This document shows, in pieces, positions 6,170 through 13,823 of a stretch of DNA of 16,220 nt. The stretch is from Bacteroidales bacterium UBA1757 (lineage in GTDB: Bacteria; Bacteroidota; Bacteroidia; Bacteroidales; UBA1402). The notes under the pieces were generated by a model, which did no database searches, was not told the origin of the DNA, and saw only the letters and a list, made by a program, of their open reading frames with translations. The stretch spans positions 150 through 16,369 of the forward strand of contig DCHH01000017.1 of the NCBI GenBank assembly GCA_002315625.1, read 5' to 3'. Position numbers and translations under genes: made by a program. The first letter of the stretch is position 1, and each line of letters opens with the position of its first letter.

Positions 6170-7033
6170 ATGAAACGGACACTACAATACATTCTTCTGG
6201 CAGGATTGCTCTTGCCGTCCTGTAATGGGAGCGACTCGGAAGAGCCGCAAAAGGAGCTGTCGCCGTATATCTCGAAGGTTTATGCCTATTGTCCGGCACC
6301 GGGCCAGTTCGTGAATGAACTTGTTTCCGCCACAAATGAGAGCGAAGCTCTGGCAATGATCTCAGAGACACTTGTAGGAGTGGTCAACAAAGGGTTGGTG
6401 ACTCTGGGTGCCTGGGGCGGCTATGTCATTGTCGGCTTTGACCATCCAATAGAAAATATGTCCGGCCAGTACGATTTCAAGGTCTATGGAAATGCCTCTT
6501 CCGGCAGCAGTGAGCCGGGAATTGTCTATGTCAGCTCGGATGTCAACGGCAACGGCCAGCCAGATGATGCCTGGTACGAACTGGCTGGTTCAGAATACCA
6601 CTCCGATAGTACTGTGCACAGTTATCGCTGTGTCTATTATCGTCCGGATCCAGCAGATGGGGATGTTTTATGGAAGGATAATTCAGGTATGACCGGTTAT
6701 GTGGAACGGAATGCTTACCATGTTCAGTCGTCATATTATCCTATTTGGGCAAAAGCTGACAGCCTGATTTTTGAAGGGTCCCGTCTGCTTTCAAATGCTG
6801 AACTGAAAGGATCGATTTATGTGCTAAATGGATTTGACTGGGGTTATGCCGACAATAAACCCAATAATACCGATGGAGCCTGTTTCGATATTGATTGGGC
6901 TGTAGACGCCAATGGCAAATCCGTTAGCCTGAAATCCATCGATTTTGTGAAAATCCAGACCGCCCAGCAGCAGTGTCTTCCCAATATCGGTGAAACCTCT
7001 ACGGAAGTTGCCGGGGTGGAAATTCTCCATTAG
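6170..7033 (+). CDS. Predicted surface-exposed lipoprotein of unknown function
   Basis: A 287-residue protein with a lipoprotein signal (hydrophobic segment then LPSC, Cys 18). The residues after the Cys, NGSDSEE, are acidic, which fits the Bacteroidota lipoprotein export signal for display on the outer face of the outer membrane. The body has PAPGQF (42-47), a Gly-rich stretch LGAWGGYVIVGFDHPI (79-94), then SSEPGIVYVSSDVNGNG and QPDDAWYELAGSEY (113-143). The latter contains an acidic DxNGNGxPDD loop (124-133) that looks able to bind calcium. A second acidic stretch is FDIDWAVDANG (239-249). This resembles a family of Bacteroides proteins usually named only cell surface protein; I cannot assign a function. 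No SusC-type transporter or enzyme gene adjoins it. It ends just before a strong bidirectional terminator. Confidence 0.85.
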   Translation: MKRTLQYILLAGLLLPSCNGSDSEEPQKELSPYISKVYAYCPAPGQFVNELVSATNESEALAMISETLVGVVNKGLVTLGAWGGYVIVGFDHPIENMSGQYDFKVYGNASSGSSEPGIVYVSSDVNGNGQPDDAWYELAGSEYHSDSTVHSYRCVYYRPDPADGDVLWKDNSGMTGYVERNAYHVQSSYYPIWAKADSLIFEGSRLLSNAELKGSIYVLNGFDWGYADNKPNNTDGACFDIDWAVDANGKSVSLKSIDFVKIQTAQQQCLPNIGETSTEVAGVEILH

Positions 7034-7036
7034 AAA

Positions 7037-7076
7037 AATTGGCACATAGACGAGAGACTCGTATATGTGCCATTTT
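7037..7076. terminator. Bidirectional terminator between lipoprotein gene and tRNA-Arg
   Basis: A long hairpin: 7041-7048 pairs with 7064-7071, then one G/A mismatch, then ACGAG (7050-7054) pairs with CTCGT (7058-7062) around a 3-base loop. On the plus strand it is followed by ATTTT (7072-7076), for the lipoprotein transcript; on the minus strand it is followed by AATTTTT (7040-7034), for the tRNA-Arg transcript. Confidence 0.85.
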
Positions 7077-7088
7077 CACGTACGGAGG

Positions 7089-7162
7089 TGAATCGGCTGG
7101 GATTCGAACCCAGGACCTACAGCTTAGAAGGCTGTTGCTCTATCCAGCTGAGCTACCGATCC
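7089..7162 (-). tRNA. tRNA-Arg (anticodon TCT)
   Basis: On the minus strand the acceptor 5' strand GGATCGG pairs with CCGATTC (one G-T pair), with discriminator A at 7089. The anticodon loop is CTTCTAA (7130-7124), giving anticodon TCT (7128-7126) for AGA codons; its stem ACAGC/GCTGT is perfect. The T arm CTGGG-TTCGAAT-CCCAG is perfect. The tRNA is 74 nt and the 3' CCA is not fully encoded (CC then T). It is a single tRNA gene with its own promoter just upstream. Confidence 0.97.
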
Positions 7163-7206
7163 GTCAAAAGGAGCTTTCAAAATTCCTCCGTTTTTCTAAG
7201 CGGCCG

Positions 7207-7237
7207 CAAAGGTATGTAAAAGGCTGCAAATAGCAAA
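7207..7237 (-). promoter_or_regulatory. Promoter of tRNA-Arg(TCT)
   Basis: On the minus strand a -33 TTTG (7237-7234) is separated by exactly 19 bases from a -7 TACCTTTG (7214-7207), an excellent match to the Bacteroidota promoter consensus. The -33 box begins two bases after the stop codon of the Na/Ca exchanger gene, so the tRNA can be transcribed independently of the operon upstream. Confidence 0.8.
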
Positions 7238-7238
7238 A

Positions 7239-8237
7239 TTATTTCAAAGTTGCTTCTTGAATTGTAGCTATCATCCACCAGAGGTAGAGGCCGTAGAGGA
7301 TTAGAAGCAGAGCTCCTTGCCATCGGTTGATACTATGACGTCTGCCTAGAGCGAAGAGGAAAATCAGCGCTGCTCCGAGAAGGGCGAATGACGTATCGGG
7401 CAGGAGGTTGGGGTAGGTCTCAAGTGGTCGGATTATAGAACTTATACCAAGAATACAGAACACGTTGAATATGTTCGAGCCGATGACATTGCCAACGGCC
7501 AGATCGACGTTTTTCTTGGCGGCTGCTACTACCGAGGTTGCCAGTTCGGGCAGTGAGGTGCCTAAGGCTACGATTGTTACCCCGATAATGGAATCGCTGA
7601 CACCCCAGTGGCGGGCGATGCTCGTGGCGTTGTCAACTATTAGTTTTCCACTGATTACCAATCCGATAAGACTACATACGACAAGCAGAACAGCCTTCCA
7701 TGCAGCCATGATTTTGGTATTGTCTTCAACCGCGCTTCCGTCAGAGTTGGTGACTGGGGTATCTTCCCGGGCATTCATTAGTGAGTGCCACATAAAGAGC
7801 GCAAATACGGTTAACAGGATGAGCCCGTCCCAGCGCGACAGCCCGGTCGGAATGTCCCGGACGAAGAAATCCAGACTCAATAGCAGGGCCATGGCCGAGG
7901 CCAGTATGCAGAGGGGCATATCGAATCGACGGGTTGACCGATGGGTGGTCAGCGGATAGGCAATAGCTGCGCATCCGAGTACGATGAAAGTGTTGATGCT
8001 ATTGCTTCCGACTATGTTTGTAATGGCGATTTCACTGCTTCCTTCAATGGCGGCTACTATGTTGACTATCAGTTCGGGGGCTGATGTTCCGAAAGCTACT
8101 ACGGTAAGACCTACTACGAGATCGGAAACGTGAAGCCTTTTGGCAATGGCAGAAGCACCGTCAACCAGAAAATCGGCCGATACGGTTACGAGTGCGAAAC
8201 CTATAATAATAAGGAGGAAATTGAGCAGGATATTCAT
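7239..8237 (-). CDS. Calcium/sodium antiporter, CaCA family (YrbG-like)
   Basis: A 332-residue inner-membrane cation exchanger expected to move Ca2+ (or a similar cation) out in exchange for Na+ or H+. The two inverted alpha repeats of the family are plain: GTSAPEL (50-56) with NIVGSNSIN (74-82), and GTSLPEL (226-232) with NVIGSNIFN (250-258), each within hydrophobic helices. About ten membrane segments are visible, and the two halves are joined by an acidic hydrophilic loop (155-176). The length is normal. Its ATG overlaps the TAA of the preceding gene by one base (TAATG), so it is probably translationally coupled to the barrel-like protein upstream and is the last gene of a five-gene operon. 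The ion used is inferred from family membership. Confidence 0.94.
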   Translation of the reverse strand: MNILLNFLLIIIGFALVTVSADFLVDGASAIAKRLHVSDLVVGLTVVAFGTSAPELIVNIVAAIEGSSEIAITNIVGSNSINTFIVLGCAAIAYPLTTHRSTRRFDMPLCILASAMALLLSLDFFVRDIPTGLSRWDGLILLTVFALFMWHSLMNAREDTPVTNSDGSAVEDNTKIMAAWKAVLLVVCSLIGLVISGKLIVDNATSIARHWGVSDSIIGVTIVALGTSLPELATSVVAAAKKNVDLAVGNVIGSNIFNVFCILGISSIIRPLETYPNLLPDTSFALLGAALIFLFALGRRHSINRWQGALLLILYGLYLWWMIATIQEATLK

Positions 8238-9319
8238 TATTTGCCAAAGAGGTTTTTAAGGTTTTGTGTATTGTGAAGCGCGTCAAGGTTGAAGCAGACT
8301 GTCAGCTGCTGCTGGTGGTTCAGCCGTTTGGCGGAGGAGAGAAAATGGAAATTCCATGAAAAGTAACAACTCACGGCCGGGTGTCTCACTATACAGAAAT
8401 ATATGTCAAGACGGTCGTGGAACGGGTCCTGGTAAAGCGGGTCGCCCTGGTAGAGCAGCGCTCCGACCGAGTTGTACAGCGGCATAATGTTCTTGCCGGC
8501 ATAGAGGGTGTTGTGCAGTCCAAGCCGTTTCCAGCGGGCAGTCAGATCGACGTGGATTCCACCGGGGAAGGAGGGATTCTCTTCGCGGACGCGGTCCCAG
8601 GCGTAGGCCAGAATATATCCGACTTGCAGTGAGAGCGAATCCAGAGGGAGCAGGCGGGTAAAGTCGAGTCCGACAAACGGATTGACCATTATATCATCGC
8701 ATACACCTTGTTTTATTATTGTAGTGCTGGCCAGATGATTTATCTGCAAATTGCCGCCAAAATAGAACATTCCTGGGTGATACTGGGCCATGAGCACAAT
8801 GCGGAAAGCCTCTCTCTGGGTTTCGGTCTGGATTGAGCGCCAGTCGCAGAAAACCTCGCCGGTGAATTTCGGGGCCTGATACTGGATAAGGGCTCCCTGA
8901 ATATTCGGACGCATGTAGGTGAGCGAGTCGTACTGCAGATAATCGGGCAGCGACTGCTTCATGTGTGTGAACGGAACGGCTCCGAGACTCATTGTCAGTC
9001 GTTTCCGTGCATATTCGTAGTAGATTGTGGGGGTGAAATAAGCTGACTTCAGATTGTTTCCGATAGGCTGGTTGTAATGTACACCACCCATTAGCCTGTG
9101 ATGCCCGTCCGCCTTGTCGGAAAATCCTACGCCAACTTCGGGTGACAGCCGAAAACCGAAGAGGGTACGTGAATGGACGTATTCGTTTTTGTATTCGCGG
9201 TTGTCAAAGTAGGAGAGAGCCTCAACATTGTACAGGAATGTCTGAGCAGAGACTGCTGAACTGCATACAAGCAGCAATAGCGCGACAACGTACAGTTTGA
9301 CGGATGTATTCATAATCAT
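8237..9319 (-). CDS. Exported protein of unknown function, probable outer-membrane beta-barrel
   Basis: A 360-residue protein I cannot assign to a named family. Residues 1-25 are a clear signal peptide (hydrophobic core VVALLLLV, cleavage after SAVSA). The rest has many alternating polar/hydrophobic, aromatic-rich strands (for example YFTPTIYYEYARKRLTMSLG and MFYFGGNLQINHL) and no hydrophobic helix, which fits an outer-membrane barrel; the last predicted strand (QQLTVCFNLDAL) is followed by a short Asn/Leu-rich tail rather than ending on an aromatic residue. The ATG at 9319 overlaps the priA stop (ATGA); a second Met two codons on is the alternative start. It overlaps the cation exchanger downstream by one base, so the two are likely made together. 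Confidence 0.75.
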   Translation of the reverse strand: MIMNTSVKLYVVALLLLVCSSAVSAQTFLYNVEALSYFDNREYKNEYVHSRTLFGFRLSPEVGVGFSDKADGHHRLMGGVHYNQPIGNNLKSAYFTPTIYYEYARKRLTMSLGAVPFTHMKQSLPDYLQYDSLTYMRPNIQGALIQYQAPKFTGEVFCDWRSIQTETQREAFRIVLMAQYHPGMFYFGGNLQINHLASTTIIKQGVCDDIMVNPFVGLDFTRLLPLDSLSLQVGYILAYAWDRVREENPSFPGGIHVDLTARWKRLGLHNTLYAGKNIMPLYNSVGALLYQGDPLYQDPFHDRLDIYFCIVRHPAVSCYFSWNFHFLSSAKRLNHQQQLTVCFNLDALHNTQNLKNLFGK

Positions 9320-11553
9320 AGCGGATCGACATCAAAAAACAAGACGACACCTCTGAAGGAGGACGACTTGAGAAGATTTGTCCGAGCCTCGCAAAGGTAC
9401 GCCTTTATTTGCTTTAAAGGAACCGACGGCAAAATTTTCAGAGTAATTTTCCTGAGATACAGGTTGTTTACCCTCGCCACTGGGGGTGCGTACGGCCCTG
9501 CGGCAGTTGCCCCTTGAGGCAGTTTCTCCAGCCACGAAGCGAAAAGTGTCGAGGCCGAATCAACAGTTTTTTCATCGCGATGTCTGAACCAGATATCAAT
9601 CAGATAGGCGTATGGAGGGTATGAGAAAAGGGAACGCTCCTGCATTTCTTCCAAGTACAGCCCTTTATAGTCATTGGCCTTGACGTGCTGAAGAAGAGGA
9701 TTTTCCGGGTCGCCTGTCTGAATGACAACCACACCTTGTCCGTCTTTGCGCCCGCAACGTCCGCTGACCTGTGTAAGCATCTGATATGAACGCTCATGGG
9801 CACGGAAATCGGGCAGGTTCATCATCGAATCGGCCTGAAGTATGCCGACAAGCCTCACATGGCCGAAGTCCAGACCTTTGGCAAGCATCTGTGTACCGAC
9901 CAGCAGGTCAATTTCGCGGTTGGCAAACGCTTCGACCAAAGATTCATACTGGCTTTTGTTGTGCAGAATGTCGGTGTCCATGCGTGCGACCCGAACTGTT
10001 GGGAATAGTTTGCTGACCTCCTCTTCAATCTTTTCGGTACCGAATCCCTGAACCTCCAGAGTTCCGCCGCAATGGGGGCAGCATTCCGGCAGGCGGTAGG
10101 GCTTTCCGCAGTAGTGACACCGCAGTTTTCCGCTTTGCCGGTGGAAATTGAGTGGAACGTCACACCGTTTGCATTTGGGCACCCATCCGCACTGGCGGCA
10201 TGTGACGATAGGGGCGTATCCCCTCCGGTTCTGGAACAGCATGACCTGGCAGCCCATGTCGAAGGTCTCCTTCATCTTCTCAATTAGCAATGGGGAGAAA
10301 ACCCCTTTCATGGCTTTCCGGCGTTTCAGGTCGCGTATGTTTTCGTATAGGATTTCAGGAAGGCCGACATCGCCGTAGCGCGAAGAGATTTCCACAAGAC
10401 CGTATTTCCCTTCACATGCTTTGGTATAGGATTCGTAGCTTGGGGTCGCGGTTCCAAGAAGAGATTTAGCATGGTGCATGCGGGCCAGGACAAGAGCCGT
10501 GTTGCGGGCCTGGTAGCGGGGTGCCGGTTCCTGCTGCTTGTAGCTGGTTTCATGCTCTTCATCGACTATGACAAGAGAGAGATTTGTGAACGGAAGAAAT
10601 ACCGCCGAGCGGGCCCCGACAATAATCCGGTAGCCGTCGCCTGAGAGAAGGTTGTTCCATATTTCTACCCGTTCGGCTTCGGAATATGCCGAATGATATA
10701 CCCCCAGGCGGTCGCCGAAGAAACTTTTCAGTCTTTGGGTTATCTGGGTGGTCAGGGCTATTTCCGGCAGAAGAAAAAGAACCTGTCCTCCTTTTTCTAT
10801 ACATTCCTGCATCAGGTGGATATAGATTTCAGTCTTTCCGGACGAGGTGACGCCGTGCAACAGGCATATATCCTTCTCCTTCCATACCAACTCTATTTCT
10901 GCCAATGCCTTTTCCTGAGGTTTGCTTAACGGGTGAAGGGGAAGCAACGAGTCCGTGCAGCTGACAAGCCGTGAAACGGTTTCGTGATGGAGACGGACGG
11001 CTTCACGGGCTGTCAGGGCAGCGATGTGGGCTTCCGTACCAGGATGGAGGCCGAGGAATGTTTTCCGTTCCACCGGACCGGATATTGAATCTTGCTGGAG
11101 AAGCAGGAATGTCTCCAGCTGTTTTTTTGCCCGGGAGAGAGTATCAATGGGAAAGTCTGGGACAGTTTCAAGAAAAGTACGGGTTTTTGGCCGGTATGCG
11201 TCTATATCTTTCAGCCCTGAAGGAAGGGCTGCACACATCACTTCCCCGAGTGTACACATGTAATAGTCGGCCATCCATTGCCAGAGATTCAACTGTTGCT
11301 GTGTGAGAATTGGTGTCTCATCAAGCAGTGTTTCAATTGCTTTCAGGGCAAATCCCTGGGGCTGCCGTTCATGGACGCGAACCACGACCCCTGTATAGTG
11401 ACGTTGTGCACCTAACGGTACATTTACCCTGCATCCCGGGCGGATGGCTTCACACATATCCTCCGGAACAGAATATGTCAGGGTGTCGCCGAATGCAAGG
11501 GGCAACACTACGTCTGCATAAATCAGTCGGGTGTCATTCTGAAGGTTGTCCAT
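9316..11553 (-). CDS. priA: Primosomal protein N', replication restart helicase PriA
   Basis: A 745-residue superfamily 2 DNA helicase that recognises stalled forks and reloads the replisome. The N-terminal 3'-DNA-binding domain begins near ADVVLPLAFGDTLTYSVP (13-30). Walker A is GVTSSGKT (234-241), the Walker B DEEH box is 331-334, GTATPSYES is at 367-375, and motifs V-VI are GTQMLAKGLDFG (553-564) and QVSGRCGR (595-602). Eight Cys for two zinc ions lie at 452, 455, 461, 464, 479, 482, 491 or 492, and 495. The start overlaps the end of the EEP gene by 31 bases; no other good ATG lies before the conserved N-terminal domain, so this start is accepted. The stop overlaps the next gene's ATG by four bases. 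Confidence 0.97.
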   Translation of the reverse strand: MDNLQNDTRLIYADVVLPLAFGDTLTYSVPEDMCEAIRPGCRVNVPLGAQRHYTGVVVRVHERQPQGFALKAIETLLDETPILTQQQLNLWQWMADYYMCTLGEVMCAALPSGLKDIDAYRPKTRTFLETVPDFPIDTLSRAKKQLETFLLLQQDSISGPVERKTFLGLHPGTEAHIAALTAREAVRLHHETVSRLVSCTDSLLPLHPLSKPQEKALAEIELVWKEKDICLLHGVTSSGKTEIYIHLMQECIEKGGQVLFLLPEIALTTQITQRLKSFFGDRLGVYHSAYSEAERVEIWNNLLSGDGYRIIVGARSAVFLPFTNLSLVIVDEEHETSYKQQEPAPRYQARNTALVLARMHHAKSLLGTATPSYESYTKACEGKYGLVEISSRYGDVGLPEILYENIRDLKRRKAMKGVFSPLLIEKMKETFDMGCQVMLFQNRRGYAPIVTCRQCGWVPKCKRCDVPLNFHRQSGKLRCHYCGKPYRLPECCPHCGGTLEVQGFGTEKIEEEVSKLFPTVRVARMDTDILHNKSQYESLVEAFANREIDLLVGTQMLAKGLDFGHVRLVGILQADSMMNLPDFRAHERSYQMLTQVSGRCGRKDGQGVVVIQTGDPENPLLQHVKANDYKGLYLEEMQERSLFSYPPYAYLIDIWFRHRDEKTVDSASTLFASWLEKLPQGATAAGPYAPPVARVNNLYLRKITLKILPSVPLKQIKAYLCEARTNLLKSSSFRGVVLFFDVDPL

Positions 11554-12698
11554 AGGGGGTAATGGTCTGAGCCTTTTACCTTGTCAATCCGGCTGTCGGC
11601 CGAATGGAGCAAGGGAGAATGAAACATATAGTCGATGCGAAAGCGAATGAATTTCTCATGAAATGTAATGCCAAGACCGCTCCGGTGTGCTTTCCAACTG
11701 TCGGTAAGTCCTTTGGACAGAGTGCGGTAGGTATAGGAACAGGGGATGTCGTTGCAGTCTCCGCACACGATGACGGGATATGGTGACTCGCTGATAAATT
11801 TTGCTACGGCATCAGCCTGTTGTGCACGAAGCGAGGCGGCCGGGCCAAGTTTGTCGTTAATCTGACGGGCAGCCTGGCTGACGCTTTCCTTGTCGTGCTG
11901 GCTGATGACGGCCTTGTAGAGTTCCTTGTCGCTGATCGTCAGTTTGTTGGATTCCAAATGGTTGTTGATGATACGAAGTCGTGTTCCATCTACATTCACA
12001 TCACAATAACATGAACCGTTGGCGCGGGTTTTATAGCTAATCCGGCCATGACTGACAATGGGGTAGCGGGAAAATATCCACAAGTTGGAGGAACCCATAT
12101 AGGGGTACTTGACCTTGTACCGGTAAGACTTCATGGCACTTAGTACATCTTTCTCACTGATGTATTTTGAATTCACCGAAGTGGTAGCTTCCTGCAGGCA
12201 GATGATATCCGCATCGGAGGCAGTCAGATAGGCGAGGACCGGATTTGGGGTGCCTTTGGTCGGCTTTTGTCTGCCCGAGAACCGCATTGTGTTATAGGTA
12301 AGCACTTTGAGCTGCTTTCCAATTACCTGCTCTGATTTGTCACCAAAATGGACTGGAAACCAGGTGGCAAGCTCATTCATGCAAATGGCCAGGCAGACTA
12401 TTGGAATAAGAGCCCTGAAACTTGGCCTTGTTACCCAGTAAATGAAAAATAAAAGATTCAGCAGTGCAAGCGGGAGGAAAAGGTAGTTCGGATAGGCGCA
12501 TAAAAGGACCTTTTCCGGACTGAGAACGGATGCTTTGGCCGATATGAGGAGCAGAACGGCAAAGGCAATGGTCAGAAGGAGCATCAGGGCATTACTGACC
12601 CATTTGAAGAAACCTTTCCCTTCGGATGGATTCTTCGTGGTCTGGCGAGTTGTCTTGGAACCCCGTTTTCCCTTTGATGCCCTCTTTGACTGGCTCAT
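11523..12698 (-). CDS. Membrane-anchored endonuclease/exonuclease/phosphatase-family protein
   Basis: A 391-residue protein with a Lys/Arg/Ser-rich cytoplasmic N terminus (1-29), three hydrophobic segments (about 31-55, 64-90, 95-113) and a C-terminal EEP domain (about 129-388) probably placed outside the inner membrane. Metal-binding and catalytic residues of the fold are all present: N136 in LTYNTM, E170 in LQEA, H247 in NNHLES, D314 and N316 in GDCNDIP, D356 in RIDYMF, and SDH at 377-379. The substrate is not predictable from sequence: relatives cleave nucleic acids, phospholipids or inositol phosphates. It shares an ATGA overlap with the rhomboid gene and overlaps priA by 31 bases, so it sits in the middle of a coupled operon. 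Confidence 0.92.
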   Translation of the reverse strand: MSQSKRASKGKRGSKTTRQTTKNPSEGKGFFKWVSNALMLLLTIAFAVLLLISAKASVLSPEKVLLCAYPNYLFLPLALLNLLFFIYWVTRPSFRALIPIVCLAICMNELATWFPVHFGDKSEQVIGKQLKVLTYNTMRFSGRQKPTKGTPNPVLAYLTASDADIICLQEATTSVNSKYISEKDVLSAMKSYRYKVKYPYMGSSNLWIFSRYPIVSHGRISYKTRANGSCYCDVNVDGTRLRIINNHLESNKLTISDKELYKAVISQHDKESVSQAARQINDKLGPAASLRAQQADAVAKFISESPYPVIVCGDCNDIPCSYTYRTLSKGLTDSWKAHRSGLGITFHEKFIRFRIDYMFHSPLLHSADSRIDKVKGSDHYPLWTTFRMTPD

Positions 12699-13720
12699 TT
12701 CTTTCCCTGTTCAAAAAGGAACCGCTTCTCTTCGACTGTAAGGCTGTCGTAGCCCGACTGTTTGATTTTGTCGAGGATGGCATCGCAGCGGTCGTTGTCT
12801 GCCTTGCGCTGGTCGCGGTATGCCTGGTCGGAATTTGTCCTCTCGGAGCTTGAACGATGGAAATCCTTCTTTTTCCCACCGGATTGCCATTTGCTTTGCA
12901 AATCCTTGAACCAGCGCTTGATACGCTCTATTACCCCGGGTTTGTCACCGTATTGCCAATTGTCTGAAAAGCCTCCTCCTATTCCCTTCTTTCTCCAATA
13001 TATAATAAGGAAGTAGCCGAATAGCATACCTCCCAAATGGGCGAAGTGGGCGACATTGTCGAAAGCGAAGTTCGATACGCCGGCAAAAAGTTCAAGCACA
13101 CCATATCCGATTACCATCCATTTGGCCTTGATGGGAATGGGGATGAACATGATGAACAGAGGGGTGTCGGGGAACAGCATACCGAAACCCAACAGGATTC
13201 CGAACACGGCGCCGGAGGCTCCGATTGTCACCATGCGGTTGAGCAGCTGGTCGCGTGCGGTCATGATGGCCTCATCGGTGTAGAGTTCGCCAGGACGGAT
13301 GCTCCAATATTTGCCCAGATTGCCCACCTCGCCGGTGAGGAGGTAGCGGTTCACATCGTCAAGGAACGGCTTCATGTCGATGTACCAGGTCAGTTCCTGA
13401 ATCAGGGCAGCACCTATGCCTGTCACCATATAGAATATAAGGAACCGTTTCGGACCCCATGTCTGTTCCAGTACGCGGCCGAACATCAGAACAGCGAACA
13501 TGTTGAAGAACACGTGGTCAAAGCGTGTACTGTGCATGAACATGTAGGTGACGACCTGGTGTATCTTAAAGTCGCTGGCCAGGAAAAAATGGAGGCCGAG
13601 CCAGTCTGTCATGACTGTGAACTTGAGAGAGGCAAGCCACAATAGCAGATTGATGATGATTATGTTCTTGGTGACGGTAGGAATCGTTGAAAGGAAGCCC
13701 CCTGACTGGTTGTATAGCAT
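12695..13720 (-). CDS. Rhomboid-family intramembrane serine protease
   Basis: A 341-residue inner-membrane protease that would cut substrate transmembrane helices. The catalytic Ser is S169 in GASGAVFG (167-174) and its His is H228 in AHFAHLGG (224-231); the HSTRFDHVFFNM motif (63-74), with its conserved His and Asn, is also present. Six hydrophobic segments lie between 18 and 241, with an unusually long loop (110-160) before the Ser helix. A charged tail (242-341) follows, ending in a helical motif (ILDKIKQSGYDSLTVEEKR) common at the C terminus of Bacteroidota rhomboids, to my knowledge catalogued as DUF6576. Substrates are unknown. It is the first gene of a five-gene minus-strand operon and divergent from argS. 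Confidence 0.94.
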   Translation of the reverse strand: MLYNQSGGFLSTIPTVTKNIIIINLLLWLASLKFTVMTDWLGLHFFLASDFKIHQVVTYMFMHSTRFDHVFFNMFAVLMFGRVLEQTWGPKRFLIFYMVTGIGAALIQELTWYIDMKPFLDDVNRYLLTGEVGNLGKYWSIRPGELYTDEAIMTARDQLLNRMVTIGASGAVFGILLGFGMLFPDTPLFIMFIPIPIKAKWMVIGYGVLELFAGVSNFAFDNVAHFAHLGGMLFGYFLIIYWRKKGIGGGFSDNWQYGDKPGVIERIKRWFKDLQSKWQSGGKKKDFHRSSSERTNSDQAYRDQRKADNDRCDAILDKIKQSGYDSLTVEEKRFLFEQGKK

Positions 13721-13746
13721 GGCATCGGTTGTTTTTATCGGAAGGG

Positions 13747-13754
13747 CAAAGTTA
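13747..13754 (-). promoter_or_regulatory. -7 promoter box for the rhomboid-EEP-priA operon
   Basis: The minus strand reads TAACTTTG, matching TAnnTTTG. A plausible -33 (TTTTAG, 13780-13775) lies 20 bases upstream. Transcription would start near 13740, about 20 bases before the rhomboid ATG. I see no second strong promoter inside the operon. Confidence 0.6.
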
Positions 13755-13785
13755 GACTTTTTTTTTCCTCCTTACTAAAATATCG

Positions 13786-13793
13786 TACTTTTG
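13786..13793 (+). promoter_or_regulatory. -7 promoter box for argS
   Basis: TACTTTTG matches TAnnTTTG; a T-rich run (13758-13766) takes the place of the -33 element about 19 bases upstream. The predicted leader before the argS ATG is about 24 bases. The box is part of a GTAC-TTTT-GTAC palindrome. Confidence 0.6.
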
Positions 13794-13823
13794 TACCCAA
13801 AATCAAGACATCAATTATAGGAT

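Noticed and set aside
11523..11553. Frameshift or misassembly causing the 31-base overlap of the EEP and priA genes
   Set aside because: Both proteins are complete at this point: the EEP ends right after its conserved SDHYPLWTTF, and PriA starts just before its conserved N-terminal domain, so the overlap looks genuine.
13037..13645. A 202-codon plus-strand open frame inside the rhomboid gene
   Set aside because: It is antisense to the membrane and catalytic regions of the rhomboid protease; its His/Glu/Val-rich translation looks like a strand shadow.
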